Source: Secundilactobacillus collinoides DSM 20515 = JCM 1123
GTDB taxonomy: Bacteria > Bacillota > Bacilli > Lactobacillales > Lactobacillaceae
Assembly (NCBI RefSeq): GCF_001435975.1
Contig: NZ_AYYR01000074.1
Location: forward strand, 105,734 to 163,346
Length of the DNA: 57,613 nt
Direction: 5' to 3'
Under the pieces are notes generated by a model that saw only the letters and a list, made by a program, of their open reading frames with translations, made no database searches and was not told the DNA's origin. Positions within the stretch are counted from its first letter, which is position 1, and every line of letters starts with the position of its first letter. Made by a program: the position numbers and the translations under genes. Below, piece after piece: positions 19,694-28,252 of this stretch.

Positions 19694-19722
19694 TTGCCAC
19701 CAAACACGCGTTCATATATAAT
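19694..19722 (+). promoter_or_regulatory. Promoter of dinB
   Basis: TTGCCA (19694-19699), 17 bases, TATAAT (19717-19722), directly downstream of the repeat hairpin. Confidence 0.7.
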
Positions 19723-19762
19723 GTACTGATGCACTAATACTGATACTAAGGGGGCGTCAACC

Positions 19763-20884
19763 ATGGATAATCCTACGCAAATTGACGATCATCGACACAT
19801 TATACACGTGGACATGGATGCTTTTTACGCCTCCATTGAAGAGCGCGACACCCCGGCTTACAAAAAAGTACCGTTGATAATCACCCGTGATCCGCGGACA
19901 ACAGGCGGGCGTGGCGTTGTAACTACCGCAAATTACGTGGCTCGGCAGTACGGCGTTCATTCTGCAATGCCCGCCCAACAAGCACTGAAACTCTGTCCGA
20001 AGGCAACGTTTATTCCGCCTAACTTTCCCCACTATCGGGAAATATCCGACCACATTCACGAAATTTTTCATCAGTATACCGATATTATTGAGACGGTGGC
20101 TTTTGATGAAGCCTATCTTGATATAACTGAAAATAAACAGCACATTAAAGATCCGGTCATTTTAGCGGCAAAAATGCAGCGTCAAATTTGGCAGGAAACC
20201 CACTTGACGTGTTCGGTCGGTATTTCCTACAGCAAGTTTTTGGCCAAGGAGGCTTCTGACTATCGCAAGCCGATTGGCGTGACCGTGATTCACGCGGCAG
20301 ACGCGCCCGATTTTTTGGCCAAACTGCCTATCGAACGGTTTCGCGGCGTCGGTAAGAAGACGGTGCCAAAGATGCATGACCTCAACATCAATAACGGCGC
20401 AGACCTGTTAAAGTGGCACGAAATGGATCTCATCAATCAATTTGGCCGCTTTGGCGAGGTGCTTTATCAGCGGGTCCGCGGTGTTGACAATCGTCCTGTC
20501 GAATACCAGCGTGATCGTAAGTCACTTGGTAAAGAGCGCACGTACTGGCCGTTTTTGACGTCTCAGGGTGAGGTCACAACGCAGCTGACGAAACTGGCTG
20601 ACATGGTTGCCGGTGAAGTCCGCAAGAAGCAGACCCACGGCCGGACGCTGGTTTTGAAGGTGCGTTACGGGGACTTTAAGACGCTGACGAAACGTGTCAC
20701 GCAAACGGATTTCATTGAGACGACTGGCGAGCCGTTTTTACAATTAGCTCAGCAGCTGATGGCCCAAATGCCGGCACCGGACGATGGGATTCGGTTGCTG
20801 GGGATTACGCTGACCGGTCTGGCTCCGCAGGCGTTTGAGAATATGAAATTACCGCTGTTTAACGACCATCGTGATTTTGAATAA
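19763..20884 (+). CDS. dinB: DNA polymerase IV (Y-family translesion polymerase)
   Basis: A 373-residue error-prone polymerase that extends past damaged or mismatched template. The palm has [13 protein letters not shown] with D17 and the catalytic pair AFDEAYLDI with D115 and E116. The YARQYGV-type finger block is [12 protein letters not shown]. The thumb helix-hairpin-helix is at [13 protein letters not shown], and a little-finger domain follows. Length is normal, slightly longer at the N-terminus. I see no clear LexA/DinR box between the promoter and the start, so damage induction is not shown by the sequence. Confidence 0.96.
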   Translation: MDNPTQIDDHRHIIHVDMDAFYASIEERDTPAYKKVPLIITRDPRTTGGRGVVTTANYVARQYGVHSAMPAQQALKLCPKATFIPPNFPHYREISDHIHEIFHQYTDIIETVAFDEAYLDITENKQHIKDPVILAAKMQRQIWQETHLTCSVGISYSKFLAKEASDYRKPIGVTVIHAADAPDFLAKLPIERFRGVGKKTVPKMHDLNINNGADLLKWHEMDLINQFGRFGEVLYQRVRGVDNRPVEYQRDRKSLGKERTYWPFLTSQGEVTTQLTKLADMVAGEVRKKQTHGRTLVLKVRYGDFKTLTKRVTQTDFIETTGEPFLQLAQQLMAQMPAPDDGIRLLGITLTGLAPQAFENMKLPLFNDHRDFE

Positions 20885-20905
20885 CCGGCCACAAAACGGT
20901 ATACT
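20877..20905 (+). promoter_or_regulatory. Promoter of nrnA-cshB overlapping the dinB stop codon
   Basis: TTGAAT (20877-20882), 17 bases, TATACT (20900-20905). The -35 box shares bases with the last codons of dinB. Confidence 0.65.
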
Positions 20906-20947
20906 AAAGGGCGATACTGTACGATAACCGACGGAAAGGTGACAACT

Positions 20948-21919
20948 ATGACACTACGCGACACGCAAACAGCAATTTTAGATTTAATTAAACAACATGA
21001 TAAGATTATTATTCACAGGCACCAACGGCCGGATCCTGATGCTATCGGCTCTCAAATGGGCTTGGCTGGTATTTTGAAGGCCAGTTTTCCTACCAAGAAG
21101 GTTTACTGCGTTGGCAAACAATATCCAGGCTTTAACTGGCTGGGGACGACCGATGTGATCGAAGACGATGTTTACAACCACGCACTCGTGATCGTGGTGG
21201 ATACGGCTAATCAGCCCCGAGTTGACGATTCACGCTACACCAAGGGCGACAAGATGGTTAAAATTGACCACCATCCAAACGATGATGCGTTTGGCGATGT
21301 GCAGTGGGTGACCCCCGCAGCATCAAGTACCTCAGAGCTCGTGTTTGATTTTTACAAAGCCTTTGAAAGTGAACTGACCTGTCCGGACGATGCTGCCCGA
21401 TTACTCTATGCCGGCATCGTGGGTGATACGGGTCGTTTTATGTACCCGGCGACGTCGCCGCACACCATGCGGGTAGCAAGCGATTTGATGACCTTTAACT
21501 TCTCTGCGAGTGACATTAACCAGCAGGAAGACGCCATTTCACTACCGTTGGCGCGATTATCCGCATTCGTTTATCAGAGTTTAACAATCCTTCCGTCTGG
21601 CGCTGCGTACATTAAATTGTCGGATGAAGTCGTAAAACCATTTAATTTAGGTGACGAAAGCACCAGTGCTGTGGTACCATTACCAGGCCGCCTAAATGAG
21701 GTCGTGGCTTGGGCCATCTTTGTTGAGTCCAAGGATCACACCTTCCGGATCCGGTTACGGTCAAAGGGACCGTCCATTAATGATCTGGCTAAAAACCATG
21801 GCGGCGGCGGGCACGCACTAGCTAGTGGTGCGGTGGCCCATGATGATGATGAGATTAAACAGGTGATCAAGGAACTAGACGAAATCACCACCGCGTACAA
21901 AGGAGAAAAACATGAGTGA
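20948..21919 (+). CDS. nrnA: Bifunctional oligoribonuclease / PAP phosphatase NrnA
   Basis: A 323-residue DHH/DHHA1 phosphoesterase that degrades short RNA oligomers and dephosphorylates 3'-phosphoadenosine 5'-phosphate. Motifs are HRHQRPDPDAIGSQ, VVDTANQPR, the DHH box in KIDHHPNDD, GIVGDTGRF and the C-terminal GGGGHALASGA of the DHHA1 domain. The ATG at 20948 is preferred over an in-frame GTG nine bases earlier because GGAAAGG is correctly spaced only to the ATG. Its last eight bases overlap the helicase gene, so the pair is translationally coupled. Both proteins act on RNA. Confidence 0.95.
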   Translation: MTLRDTQTAILDLIKQHDKIIIHRHQRPDPDAIGSQMGLAGILKASFPTKKVYCVGKQYPGFNWLGTTDVIEDDVYNHALVIVVDTANQPRVDDSRYTKGDKMVKIDHHPNDDAFGDVQWVTPAASSTSELVFDFYKAFESELTCPDDAARLLYAGIVGDTGRFMYPATSPHTMRVASDLMTFNFSASDINQQEDAISLPLARLSAFVYQSLTILPSGAAYIKLSDEVVKPFNLGDESTSAVVPLPGRLNEVVAWAIFVESKDHTFRIRLRSKGPSINDLAKNHGGGGHALASGAVAHDDDEIKQVIKELDEITTAYKGEKHE

Positions 21920-23273
21920 ATCCTTTAAGGACTTCGGTCTCAAGCCATTTTTAATGGAAGCCCTAACGGAATTAAATTTTAAGACGCCGATGCCGGTTCA
22001 GGAAAAACTGATTCCGGTCATCAAAGAAGGCAAGAGCGTCGTTGGCCAATCTCAGACCGGGAGTGGGAAAACCCACGCGTTCTTACTGCCGATTTTCGAT
22101 AAGATCGACCCAGCAAAGCATGAAGTTCAGGCCGTTATCACGACACCAAGCCGCGAACTGGCCTACCAGATTTACGGTGATGCAAAACAGTTAGCCAAAC
22201 ATAGTCCAGCGGCCATTAAGGTTGGGAATTACGTTGGCGGGACTGATAAAAAACGCCAAATCGATAAGTTACAGCGGGAACAACCCGAAATCGTTATCGG
22301 GACACCTGGTCGTGTCCTTGACTTGATTCAAAGCAATGCACTCGACATTCACACGGCAACGCAGTTCGTGGTCGATGAAGCCGACATGACGCTTGATCTT
22401 GGGTTCTTGGAACAGGTGGATAAAATTGCCGGTCGGATGCCTGAAAAACTTCAAATGATGGTGTTCTCAGCAACCATTCCTGACAAATTGCGCCCATTCC
22501 TGCGCAAGTACATGGACAATCCAGTTGTTGAAGAGATCCCAGTGAAGTCTGTGATCAGTCCAACCATTGATAACTGGCTGTTGTCAACGAAGGGCCGTTC
22601 GAAAAATGACCTGATTTATAAATTATTGACGCTTGGCGAACCATACTTAGCGTTGGTTTTCGCCAACACGAAGAAACGCGTGGTTGAGATCGCAAACTTT
22701 CTGAAGAGTCAGGGGCTTAAAGTGGCCGTGATCCATGGTGATCTGCCGGCCCGTGAGCGAAAACGGGTCATGCGTGAAGTGCAGAATCTGGACTTTCAAT
22801 TCGTGGTTGCCACTGATCTGGCAGCGCGTGGTATCGATATCGATGGCGTGTCACACGTGATCAACGACGGTATTCCTGAAGATTTGGATTACTTCATTCA
22901 CCGGGTCGGCCGGACTGGTCGGAAGGGGATGCAGGGGACTGCTATCACCCTGTACTCACCAGACGATGAAGACCAGATTGAAGCCCTAGAAGATATGGGC
23001 ATCGAATTTAAACCTAAGGAACTTAAAAACGGTGAAATTGTGGATTCATTCGACCGTAACCGCCGAAAGAAGCGCGGTAAGAAGCCGGTGAAGATTTCCG
23101 GCAGCATGGCCGGTGCCATCCACAAGGCCAAGAAGAAGGTCAAACCCGGCTACAAGCAGCGTATCAAGAAAGCAATCAACCGTGAGCAGCAACAGGAACA
23201 CCGCATTGAAATTCGACAGAAACAGCGTCAGGCGAAGAAACGCAAGAAGGCTTCTTCAGAGCGTTATAAATAA
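21912..23273 (+). CDS. cshB: DEAD-box ATP-dependent RNA helicase (CshB type)
   Basis: A 453-residue RNA helicase linked in Bacillus to cold growth and mRNA or ribosome remodelling. Motifs in order are the Q motif MPVQEKLIP, Walker A SQTGSGKT at 47-54, PSRELAYQ, TPGRVLDL, DEAD at 155-158, SATIPD, ATDLAARGIDID and HRVGRTGR. A long Lys/Arg-rich C-terminal tail (about 375-453) probably binds RNA. AAAGGAG inside nrnA precedes the ATG. The CshB assignment rests on length, tail and the position beside nrnA and alaS. Confidence 0.92.
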   Translation: MSESFKDFGLKPFLMEALTELNFKTPMPVQEKLIPVIKEGKSVVGQSQTGSGKTHAFLLPIFDKIDPAKHEVQAVITTPSRELAYQIYGDAKQLAKHSPAAIKVGNYVGGTDKKRQIDKLQREQPEIVIGTPGRVLDLIQSNALDIHTATQFVVDEADMTLDLGFLEQVDKIAGRMPEKLQMMVFSATIPDKLRPFLRKYMDNPVVEEIPVKSVISPTIDNWLLSTKGRSKNDLIYKLLTLGEPYLALVFANTKKRVVEIANFLKSQGLKVAVIHGDLPARERKRVMREVQNLDFQFVVATDLAARGIDIDGVSHVINDGIPEDLDYFIHRVGRTGRKGMQGTAITLYSPDDEDQIEALEDMGIEFKPKELKNGEIVDSFDRNRRKKRGKKPVKISGSMAGAIHKAKKKVKPGYKQRIKKAINREQQQEHRIEIRQKQRQAKKRKKASSERYK

Positions 23274-23277
23274 ATTG

Positions 23278-23320
23278 CCAAAAAATCCTGAGTCGAGTAC
23301 GCCCGGCTTAGGATTTTTGG
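23278..23320 (+). terminator. Terminator of nrnA-cshB
   Basis: CCAAAAAATCCTGAGTCG (23278-23295) pairs with CGGCTTAGGATTTTTGG (23304-23320) as an imperfect stem. The A/T-rich base makes it potentially bidirectional. The following 215 bases to the alaS promoter hold no gene that I can support. Confidence 0.7.
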
Positions 23321-23536
23321 TGTGTAAATAAAAATGTCGGCGTGGCGGATGAGGCCTAGCCAGACCATTATGATCACTTATCGGTTCGGCAAGCCGCATG
23401 TTCTTGACTTCATTTATCGTCTTGTGGTTTGATTGTCCATCCACAGAACCGTCAAACCAAATCGCGCAAATTTTTCTGTGCGTAGATACCGGAAAAGTGT
23501 TGACTGACAAACGTTGACACTAACGTATCCCCCGCA

Positions 23537-23565
23537 TTGACAATCACGGCGTGAACACTTATACT
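23537..23565 (+). promoter_or_regulatory. Promoter of alaS
   Basis: A near-consensus TTGACA (23537-23542), 17 bases, TATACT (23560-23565). Transcription would begin just upstream of the T-box leader. Confidence 0.8.
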
Positions 23566-23571
23566 AAATTT

Positions 23572-23800
23572 CGTGTTAACAACAAGGACATGCTTTGAGG
23601 CCGGTCTTTCAGAAACGTTTTGGCAGCTGCGAAAAACGATTCCCAGTCAGAGTGCTCCCTTGTTGCTCAGTTGAATAACGTTGCTCAAGCGCATTTGAGC
23701 CTAAGAGGTAAACGATCAGCATCGTTGCAAGTAAAGTGGTACCGCGTCCATGGCGTCTTTACTTACAGCGGTGCTTTATTATTTTTTAAAGGAGAAAAAC
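23572..23800 (+). promoter_or_regulatory. T-box leader controlling alaS
   Basis: The leader contains the conserved T-box core TGGTACCGCG at 23737-23746. Its UGGU can pair with the ACCA end of uncharged tRNA-Ala. Upstream are hairpins GCTCAA/TTGAGC (about 23682-23699) and AACGAT/ATCGTT (23710-23725). Downstream, AAAG and ACCGC can pair with GCGGTGCTTT (23768-23777) before a TTATTATTTTTT tract, giving the terminator. I could not place the GCN specifier with confidence. A long open frame reading through this leader into alaS is not coding. Confidence 0.88.
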
Positions 23801-23805
23801 GAACT

Positions 23806-26451
23806 ATGAAGCAGTTAAGCAGCAGCCAGATCCGTCAAATGTATCTGGACTTTTTTAAGAGTAAGGGCCACACCATTGAACCAAGTGCTTCCCTCGTACC
23901 AGTAGATGACCCGACACTTCTCTGGATCAACTCTGGGGTTGCCACCATGAAAAAATATTTCAATGGGTCAGTTGTGCCGAAGAACCCGCGTTTAACGAGT
24001 TCACAAAAGAGTATTCGGACAAATGATATTGAAAACGTAGGCCGGACAGCTCGTCACCACACGCTGTTTGAAATGCTTGGGAACTTTTCAGTTGGGGACT
24101 ACTTTAAAAAAGAAGCCATCACGTGGGCCTGGGAGCTTTTAACCTCAGACGACTGGTTTGGTTGGGACCCAGAATTGTTGTACATGACTGTTTATCCTCA
24201 GGATGACGATGCAAAACAATTCTGGCAGGAAGCCGGTGTTCAGCCGGACCACATTATCGAAGCAGAAGATAACTTCTGGGATATCGGTGAAGGGCCTTCA
24301 GGTCCCGATTCAGAAATCTTCTACGACCGTGGCGAATCGTTTAACAACCTCGCTGACGATGACCCTGAAAATTATCCTGGTGGTGAGAACGAACGCTACT
24401 TGGAAGTTTGGAACATCGTGTTCTCACAGTTCAACCATGAACCCGATGGCTCATATAAGCCGTTGCCACGGAAAAACATTGATACTGGGATGGGTCTCGA
24501 ACGGGTCGTTTCCGTGTTCCAAAACGCGAAGACCAACTTTGAAACCGACTTATTTTTACCAATGATCAACGCCACTGAAGACTTTAGTGACGGTAAAAAA
24601 TACAACGCTGATCCAAAGCTCGACATCTCATTTAAGGTGATTGCCGACCACTCACGGGCAATCACATTTGCCATCGGTGACGGCGCGTTACCATCAAATG
24701 ACGGCCGTGGCTACGTTATCCGGCGCCTTATCCGGCGGGCTGTTGTTAACGGCCGGAAGCTCGGCATCAACGGCGCTTTCTTATACAAGCTGGTACCAGT
24801 TGTCGGCGAAGTCATGAAATCCTACTACCCAGAAGTTTTGGAACAAGCCGACTACATCGCCAAGGTCGTTAAGTCGGAAGAAGATCGGTTTAACGAAACC
24901 TTGACTGATGGCTTAGCACTGTTAAACGACCTGGTTGCCAAGACCAAGAAGAGTGGTGCCAAAGAAATTGATGGTGCTGACGCCTTCAAACTGTACGATA
25001 CGTATGGGTTCCCAGTAGAATTAACGCGTGAATATACGCTTGACGAAGGCATTACCGTTGATGAAGACGGCTTTAAAGCCGAGATGAAAAAGCAACAGGA
25101 TCGGGCACGTAACGCCCGCAGTAAGAATGAATCCATGGGGGTTCAATCAGATTTGCTGATCAACGTTAAAAGTGCCAGTGAATACGTCGGCTACACGCAG
25201 TTGGACGTGAAGGCCGCTAAGGTGACCGACATTGTCGCTGACGGGGCATTGGTCGACGGCGCTGAAACGGGCACCGTTCAAGTTGTTTTTGATAAGACAC
25301 CGTTCTACGCTGAAATGGGTGGCCAAATCGCTGATCAGGGTGATGTTTTAGCCGCTGACGGCAGCGTGGCAGCAACTGTTGCGGACGTGCAACACGCGCC
25401 AAATGGGCAGAACTTGCACACCTTGAAACTGCAGCAACCGATGCACGTAGGCGACACTTTTGAATTAAAGGTCGACGCTGCGTTCCACAGCAAGGTTGAA
25501 AAGAACCATACGGCAACTCATTTGTTGGATCAAGCATTACGGAATGTCTTTGGCGGGCACACCCAACAGGCTGGGTCACTGGTCGAACCCAACTATCTGC
25601 GGTTCGATTTCACCCACTTTGGTCAGGTTACAGAAGATGATTTGGCTAAGGTTGAAGCCATCGTCAACGAAAAAATCTTCGAGGAAATTCCGGTCACCAC
25701 GGTCGAAACTGACCAGGCTACTGGTAAGAAGATGGGGGCCATTGCGCTGTTTAGCGACAAATATGGCGACAAAGTCCGGGTCGTTTCCATCGGCGACTTC
25801 TCCATTGAATTCTGTGGCGGGACGCACGTTAAAAACACGAACGAATTAGGACTGTTCAAAATCGTTTCCGAAACTGGGATCGGCGCGGGGACTCGGAGAA
25901 TTGAAGCCGTGACTGCCGGCGATGCCTACAAGTACCTGAAGGGTCATGATGATCTGCTGACGACGACCGCAACAGTCTTGAAGACGCCGCAAGTCGAAGA
26001 AGTCCCTGCCAAGGTTGCGCAGTTACAAGAACAAATCAAGGCGTTGACTAACGAAAAGGCCGCTGTAGAAGCCAAATTAGCGGGTCAACAAGCCGATAAA
26101 ATTTTTGACAACGTTCAGGAAATTAATGGTAAACAATTGATTACTGGTGTTGTGCAAGTTTCATCCATGGATCAGTTGCGTCAACTCGCTGATACCTGGC
26201 GGCAAAAGAAGTTGTCCGATGTCCTCGTGCTCGGCGCTCAGGTGGGTGAAAAGGCCAACCTGATCGTGGCAGCTAGTGATGACGCCATGAAGGCCGGCAT
26301 TAAGGCGGGCGACTTAATTAAAGCTATTTCGCCTAAGATCAACGGTGGCGGCGGCGGTCGGCCTAACCTCGCCCAAGCTGGTGGGAAGAAGCCTGCAGGT
26401 TTAAACGATGCGATGAGCGAAGCTGCTAAATGGCTGTCAAATTTGGCATAA
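23806..26451 (+). CDS. alaS: Alanyl-tRNA synthetase
   Basis: An 881-residue class II synthetase that charges tRNA-Ala and clears mischarged serine and glycine. The catalytic domain starts at SQIRQMYLDFFKSKGH with the class II motif near FEMLGNFSVGDYF. The editing domain has HTATHLLDQALRNVFG and the zinc-type CGGTHV. The C-terminal oligomerisation domain ends with the glycine-rich GGGGGRPNLAQAGG. Length equals the family norm. The start follows AAAGGAG in the T-box leader, although the open frame extends about 62 codons upstream. Expression should rise when tRNA-Ala is uncharged. Confidence 0.98.
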   Translation: MKQLSSSQIRQMYLDFFKSKGHTIEPSASLVPVDDPTLLWINSGVATMKKYFNGSVVPKNPRLTSSQKSIRTNDIENVGRTARHHTLFEMLGNFSVGDYFKKEAITWAWELLTSDDWFGWDPELLYMTVYPQDDDAKQFWQEAGVQPDHIIEAEDNFWDIGEGPSGPDSEIFYDRGESFNNLADDDPENYPGGENERYLEVWNIVFSQFNHEPDGSYKPLPRKNIDTGMGLERVVSVFQNAKTNFETDLFLPMINATEDFSDGKKYNADPKLDISFKVIADHSRAITFAIGDGALPSNDGRGYVIRRLIRRAVVNGRKLGINGAFLYKLVPVVGEVMKSYYPEVLEQADYIAKVVKSEEDRFNETLTDGLALLNDLVAKTKKSGAKEIDGADAFKLYDTYGFPVELTREYTLDEGITVDEDGFKAEMKKQQDRARNARSKNESMGVQSDLLINVKSASEYVGYTQLDVKAAKVTDIVADGALVDGAETGTVQVVFDKTPFYAEMGGQIADQGDVLAADGSVAATVADVQHAPNGQNLHTLKLQQPMHVGDTFELKVDAAFHSKVEKNHTATHLLDQALRNVFGGHTQQAGSLVEPNYLRFDFTHFGQVTEDDLAKVEAIVNEKIFEEIPVTTVETDQATGKKMGAIALFSDKYGDKVRVVSIGDFSIEFCGGTHVKNTNELGLFKIVSETGIGAGTRRIEAVTAGDAYKYLKGHDDLLTTTATVLKTPQVEEVPAKVAQLQEQIKALTNEKAAVEAKLAGQQADKIFDNVQEINGKQLITGVVQVSSMDQLRQLADTWRQKKLSDVLVLGAQVGEKANLIVAASDDAMKAGIKAGDLIKAISPKINGGGGGRPNLAQAGGKKPAGLNDAMSEAAKWLSNLA

Positions 26452-26651
26452 CGTGGTAAACTGAAGAGTACGTGACAACGATTAAAAAGACGACAGTGTC
26501 ATTCAGGACCGTTGGGTTGTTGACGACACTTGACCTTTGATAAGTTGGTGCGTCGGTTTGAGAATAAGCGAGCAGTTTGTCATATTTTGGTTACTCGTGT
26601 GATCAAAATAAGCTGCCCGAATTGGGGTTCTATTTGTTACGAATTAGTTAC

Positions 26652-26695
26652 ATCGGGCAAACCCGATTGTTGTTAATCTCGTATTCCGGTAGAAT
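26652..26695 (+). promoter_or_regulatory. Promoter with adjacent inverted repeat before ireB
   Basis: TTGTTG (26667-26672), 17 bases and TAGAAT (26690-26695) make a likely promoter. ATCGGG-CAAA-CCCGAT at 26652-26667 is a perfect inverted repeat whose last base is the first base of the -35 box, so it could be an operator or an end-of-transcript hairpin for alaS. It has no T tail. Confidence 0.5.
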
Positions 26696-26726
26696 TAGAG
26701 CAAAGAGTAATGGTGGAGGTGTGATC

Positions 26727-26996
26727 ATGAGTACGTTAGACAAAACCATGTATTTTGATTTTGGTGACAAAAAGCCAAAGGATGTTCACGATACACTTGT
26801 CACAGTGTATCAAGCACTTGAGGAGAAGGGGTACAACCCGATCAACCAGATCGTGGGTTACCTGCTTTCTGGTGATCCGGCTTATATCCCGCGTTTTAAC
26901 GACGCCCGAAACTTGATTCGTAAGCATGAACGCGACGAAATTATCGAAGAGTTGGTTCGCTTCTACCTCAATGAGAATGGGACGTTGACTAAATAA
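26727..26996 (+). CDS. ireB: IreB family regulatory phosphoprotein (UPF0297)
   Basis: An 89-residue small protein. In enterococci IreB is phosphorylated by the Ser/Thr kinase IreK and affects cephalosporin resistance. The ATG at 26727 is preceded by GGTGGAGGTG. The earlier part of the open frame is not similar to the family. Conserved stretches are [36 protein letters not shown] and [19 protein letters not shown]. Its stop codon is directly followed by the ruvX start, and yrzB follows, the usual ireB-ruvX-yrzB trio. Confidence 0.95.
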   Translation: MSTLDKTMYFDFGDKKPKDVHDTLVTVYQALEEKGYNPINQIVGYLLSGDPAYIPRFNDARNLIRKHERDEIIEELVRFYLNENGTLTK

Positions 26997-27434
26997 ATGC
27001 GATTAATGGGATTAGATGTCGGATCGAGAACTGTCGGTGTGGCAATGAGTGATATGTTGGGATGGACGGCTCAAGGAATTGAGATTATTCCAATCAACGA
27101 AGATGAGAAAGAGTTTGGAATCGACCGGGTCAAGGAAATCGTTGCACAGTATGATGTGACGGGTTTCGTGGTCGGGTTACCCAAGAATATGAACAATTCC
27201 CTCGGACCCCGTGCGGAAGCAGCCAAAAATTATGGTGACCTCTTGAAGGCCACCTTTGGGCTACCCTATGATTTTCAAGATGAACGCCTTACAACCGTTG
27301 AGGCGGAACGGATGCTGGTAGAGCAAGCAGACGTTTCCCGAAAGAAACGCAAGAAAGTCATCGATAAACTGGCAGCCGATTTGATTTTGCAAAATTATTT
27401 GGATCGCAAGGGTCCGTTAACACAAGAAAAGTGA
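26997..27434 (+). CDS. ruvX: RuvX/YqgF family nuclease (putative Holliday junction resolvase / pre-16S rRNA nuclease)
   Basis: A 145-residue RNase H-fold protein. The N-terminal [16 protein letters not shown] carries the first catalytic aspartate, VGLPKNMN is the second conserved block, and [13 protein letters not shown] and the final [13 protein letters not shown] complete the family pattern. In Escherichia coli the homologue processes the 5' end of 16S rRNA, and a resolvase role has also been suggested. The ATG abuts the ireB TAA with no gap, so translation is probably coupled. Confidence 0.94.
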   Translation: MRLMGLDVGSRTVGVAMSDMLGWTAQGIEIIPINEDEKEFGIDRVKEIVAQYDVTGFVVGLPKNMNNSLGPRAEAAKNYGDLLKATFGLPYDFQDERLTTVEAERMLVEQADVSRKKRKKVIDKLAADLILQNYLDRKGPLTQEK

Positions 27435-27444
27435 GGCCGATAAC

Positions 27445-27774
27445 ATGAGTGAAAACAAAGAACAACAAATTACAATCGTCGACGAAGATGGTAACGAAGA
27501 GTTATATAACGTGCTCTTTACGTTTACCTCAGCTGATTTTGGCAAGTCCTATATTTTACTTTACCCATCCGGTAAGACCGACGATGAGGAAGTTGACATT
27601 CAGGCTTATCAATTAGCTGATTCCGATGATCCAGCTGACCCACAAGGCGGCGACCTGCTGCCAATCGAATCTGACGACGAATGGGACATGGTTGAATCCA
27701 TGCTCAATACCTTCCTTGATGGTGGCGGTACTGATGCTTCCGACCAAGACTGGGGCGTTCCAGATCCAAAGTAG
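27445..27774 (+). CDS. yrzB: DUF1292 family protein (YrzB-like)
   Basis: A 109-residue acidic protein with the DUF1292 pattern: ITIVDEDGNEELYNVLFTF near the start, YILLYPSG, and a long Asp/Glu-rich C-terminus ending with the conserved WDMVESMLNTF. The function is unknown. It closes the ireB-ruvX-yrzB operon, 10 bases after ruvX. Confidence 0.92.
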   Translation: MSENKEQQITIVDEDGNEELYNVLFTFTSADFGKSYILLYPSGKTDDEEVDIQAYQLADSDDPADPQGGDLLPIESDDEWDMVESMLNTFLDGGGTDASDQDWGVPDPK

Positions 27775-27836
27775 CCTGCCGATTGGCGGTTACCTGTGTT
27801 GTGCAACAAACGATTAATCGACACTGAGCAACATGA

Positions 27837-27872
27837 TTTAGCCGCTGGTCCGAGAAGGGGTCAGCGGCTAAA
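27837..27872. terminator. Strong hairpin after yrzB, probable terminator
   Basis: TTTAGCCGCTG (27837-27847) and CAGCGGCTAAA (27862-27872) form a perfect 11-bp stem. The tail is TTAATTTA rather than a pure T tract, so its efficiency is uncertain. Confidence 0.6.
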
Positions 27873-27907
27873 TTAATTTATGATTATGAATAAGGGAAGT
27901 GATGGTT

Positions 27908-28180
27908 GTGGGTGAACAAAACGATACTGGTAATAAGCGACGGTTCAAAGCGGTGATCGATGGCCAATCGTATACGATTGTCGGCAATAAGACTGAGGCA
28001 CACATGCAAGCAGTAACTGAACTCATGAATCAGCAGCTTGACCAGTTAAAAAAACTGGCACCGTCAATGACCAAGCAGGAAGCTGCCACGTTACTGGCTT
28101 TTAATGCCATCTCTGACCAACTGGATAAGGCAGCCGAATTGGACCAGCTTAAACAATCACAAACACCTGCAGATAACTAA
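27908..28180 (+). CDS. zapA: Cell division protein ZapA
   Basis: A 90-residue FtsZ-ring stabiliser. The likely start is GTG 27908, because AAGGGAAG lies at the right distance. ATG 27902 and GTG 27899 are too close to it. An N-terminal beta strand region RFKAVIDGQSYTIVGNK is followed by a helix and a coiled-coil end (LNAISDQL- and KAAELDQL-type heptads). It directly precedes mutS2. The cvpA gene often found between them in Firmicutes is absent. Confidence 0.88.
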   Translation: MGEQNDTGNKRRFKAVIDGQSYTIVGNKTEAHMQAVTELMNQQLDQLKKLAPSMTKQEAATLLAFNAISDQLDKAAELDQLKQSQTPADN

Positions 28181-28252
28181 GTCCCATGACATCGGTTTAA
28201 CCGACAACAACACTATGTCAGGGTGACCAACAGCATTTGGGAGAAACAAAAA

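Noticed and set aside
19432-19737. Open frame with a peptide (ETSFARQGATAERTL) that recurs in the frame at 35729-35941
   Set aside because: The shared peptide is explained by the DNA repeat present at both places. Neither frame has a ribosome binding site or conserved ends, and the copy at 530-660 gives only a weak echo.
23620-23805. In-frame extension of alaS upstream of 23806
   Set aside because: It covers the T-box core and the terminator hairpin. AAAGGAG and family start both point to ATG 23806.
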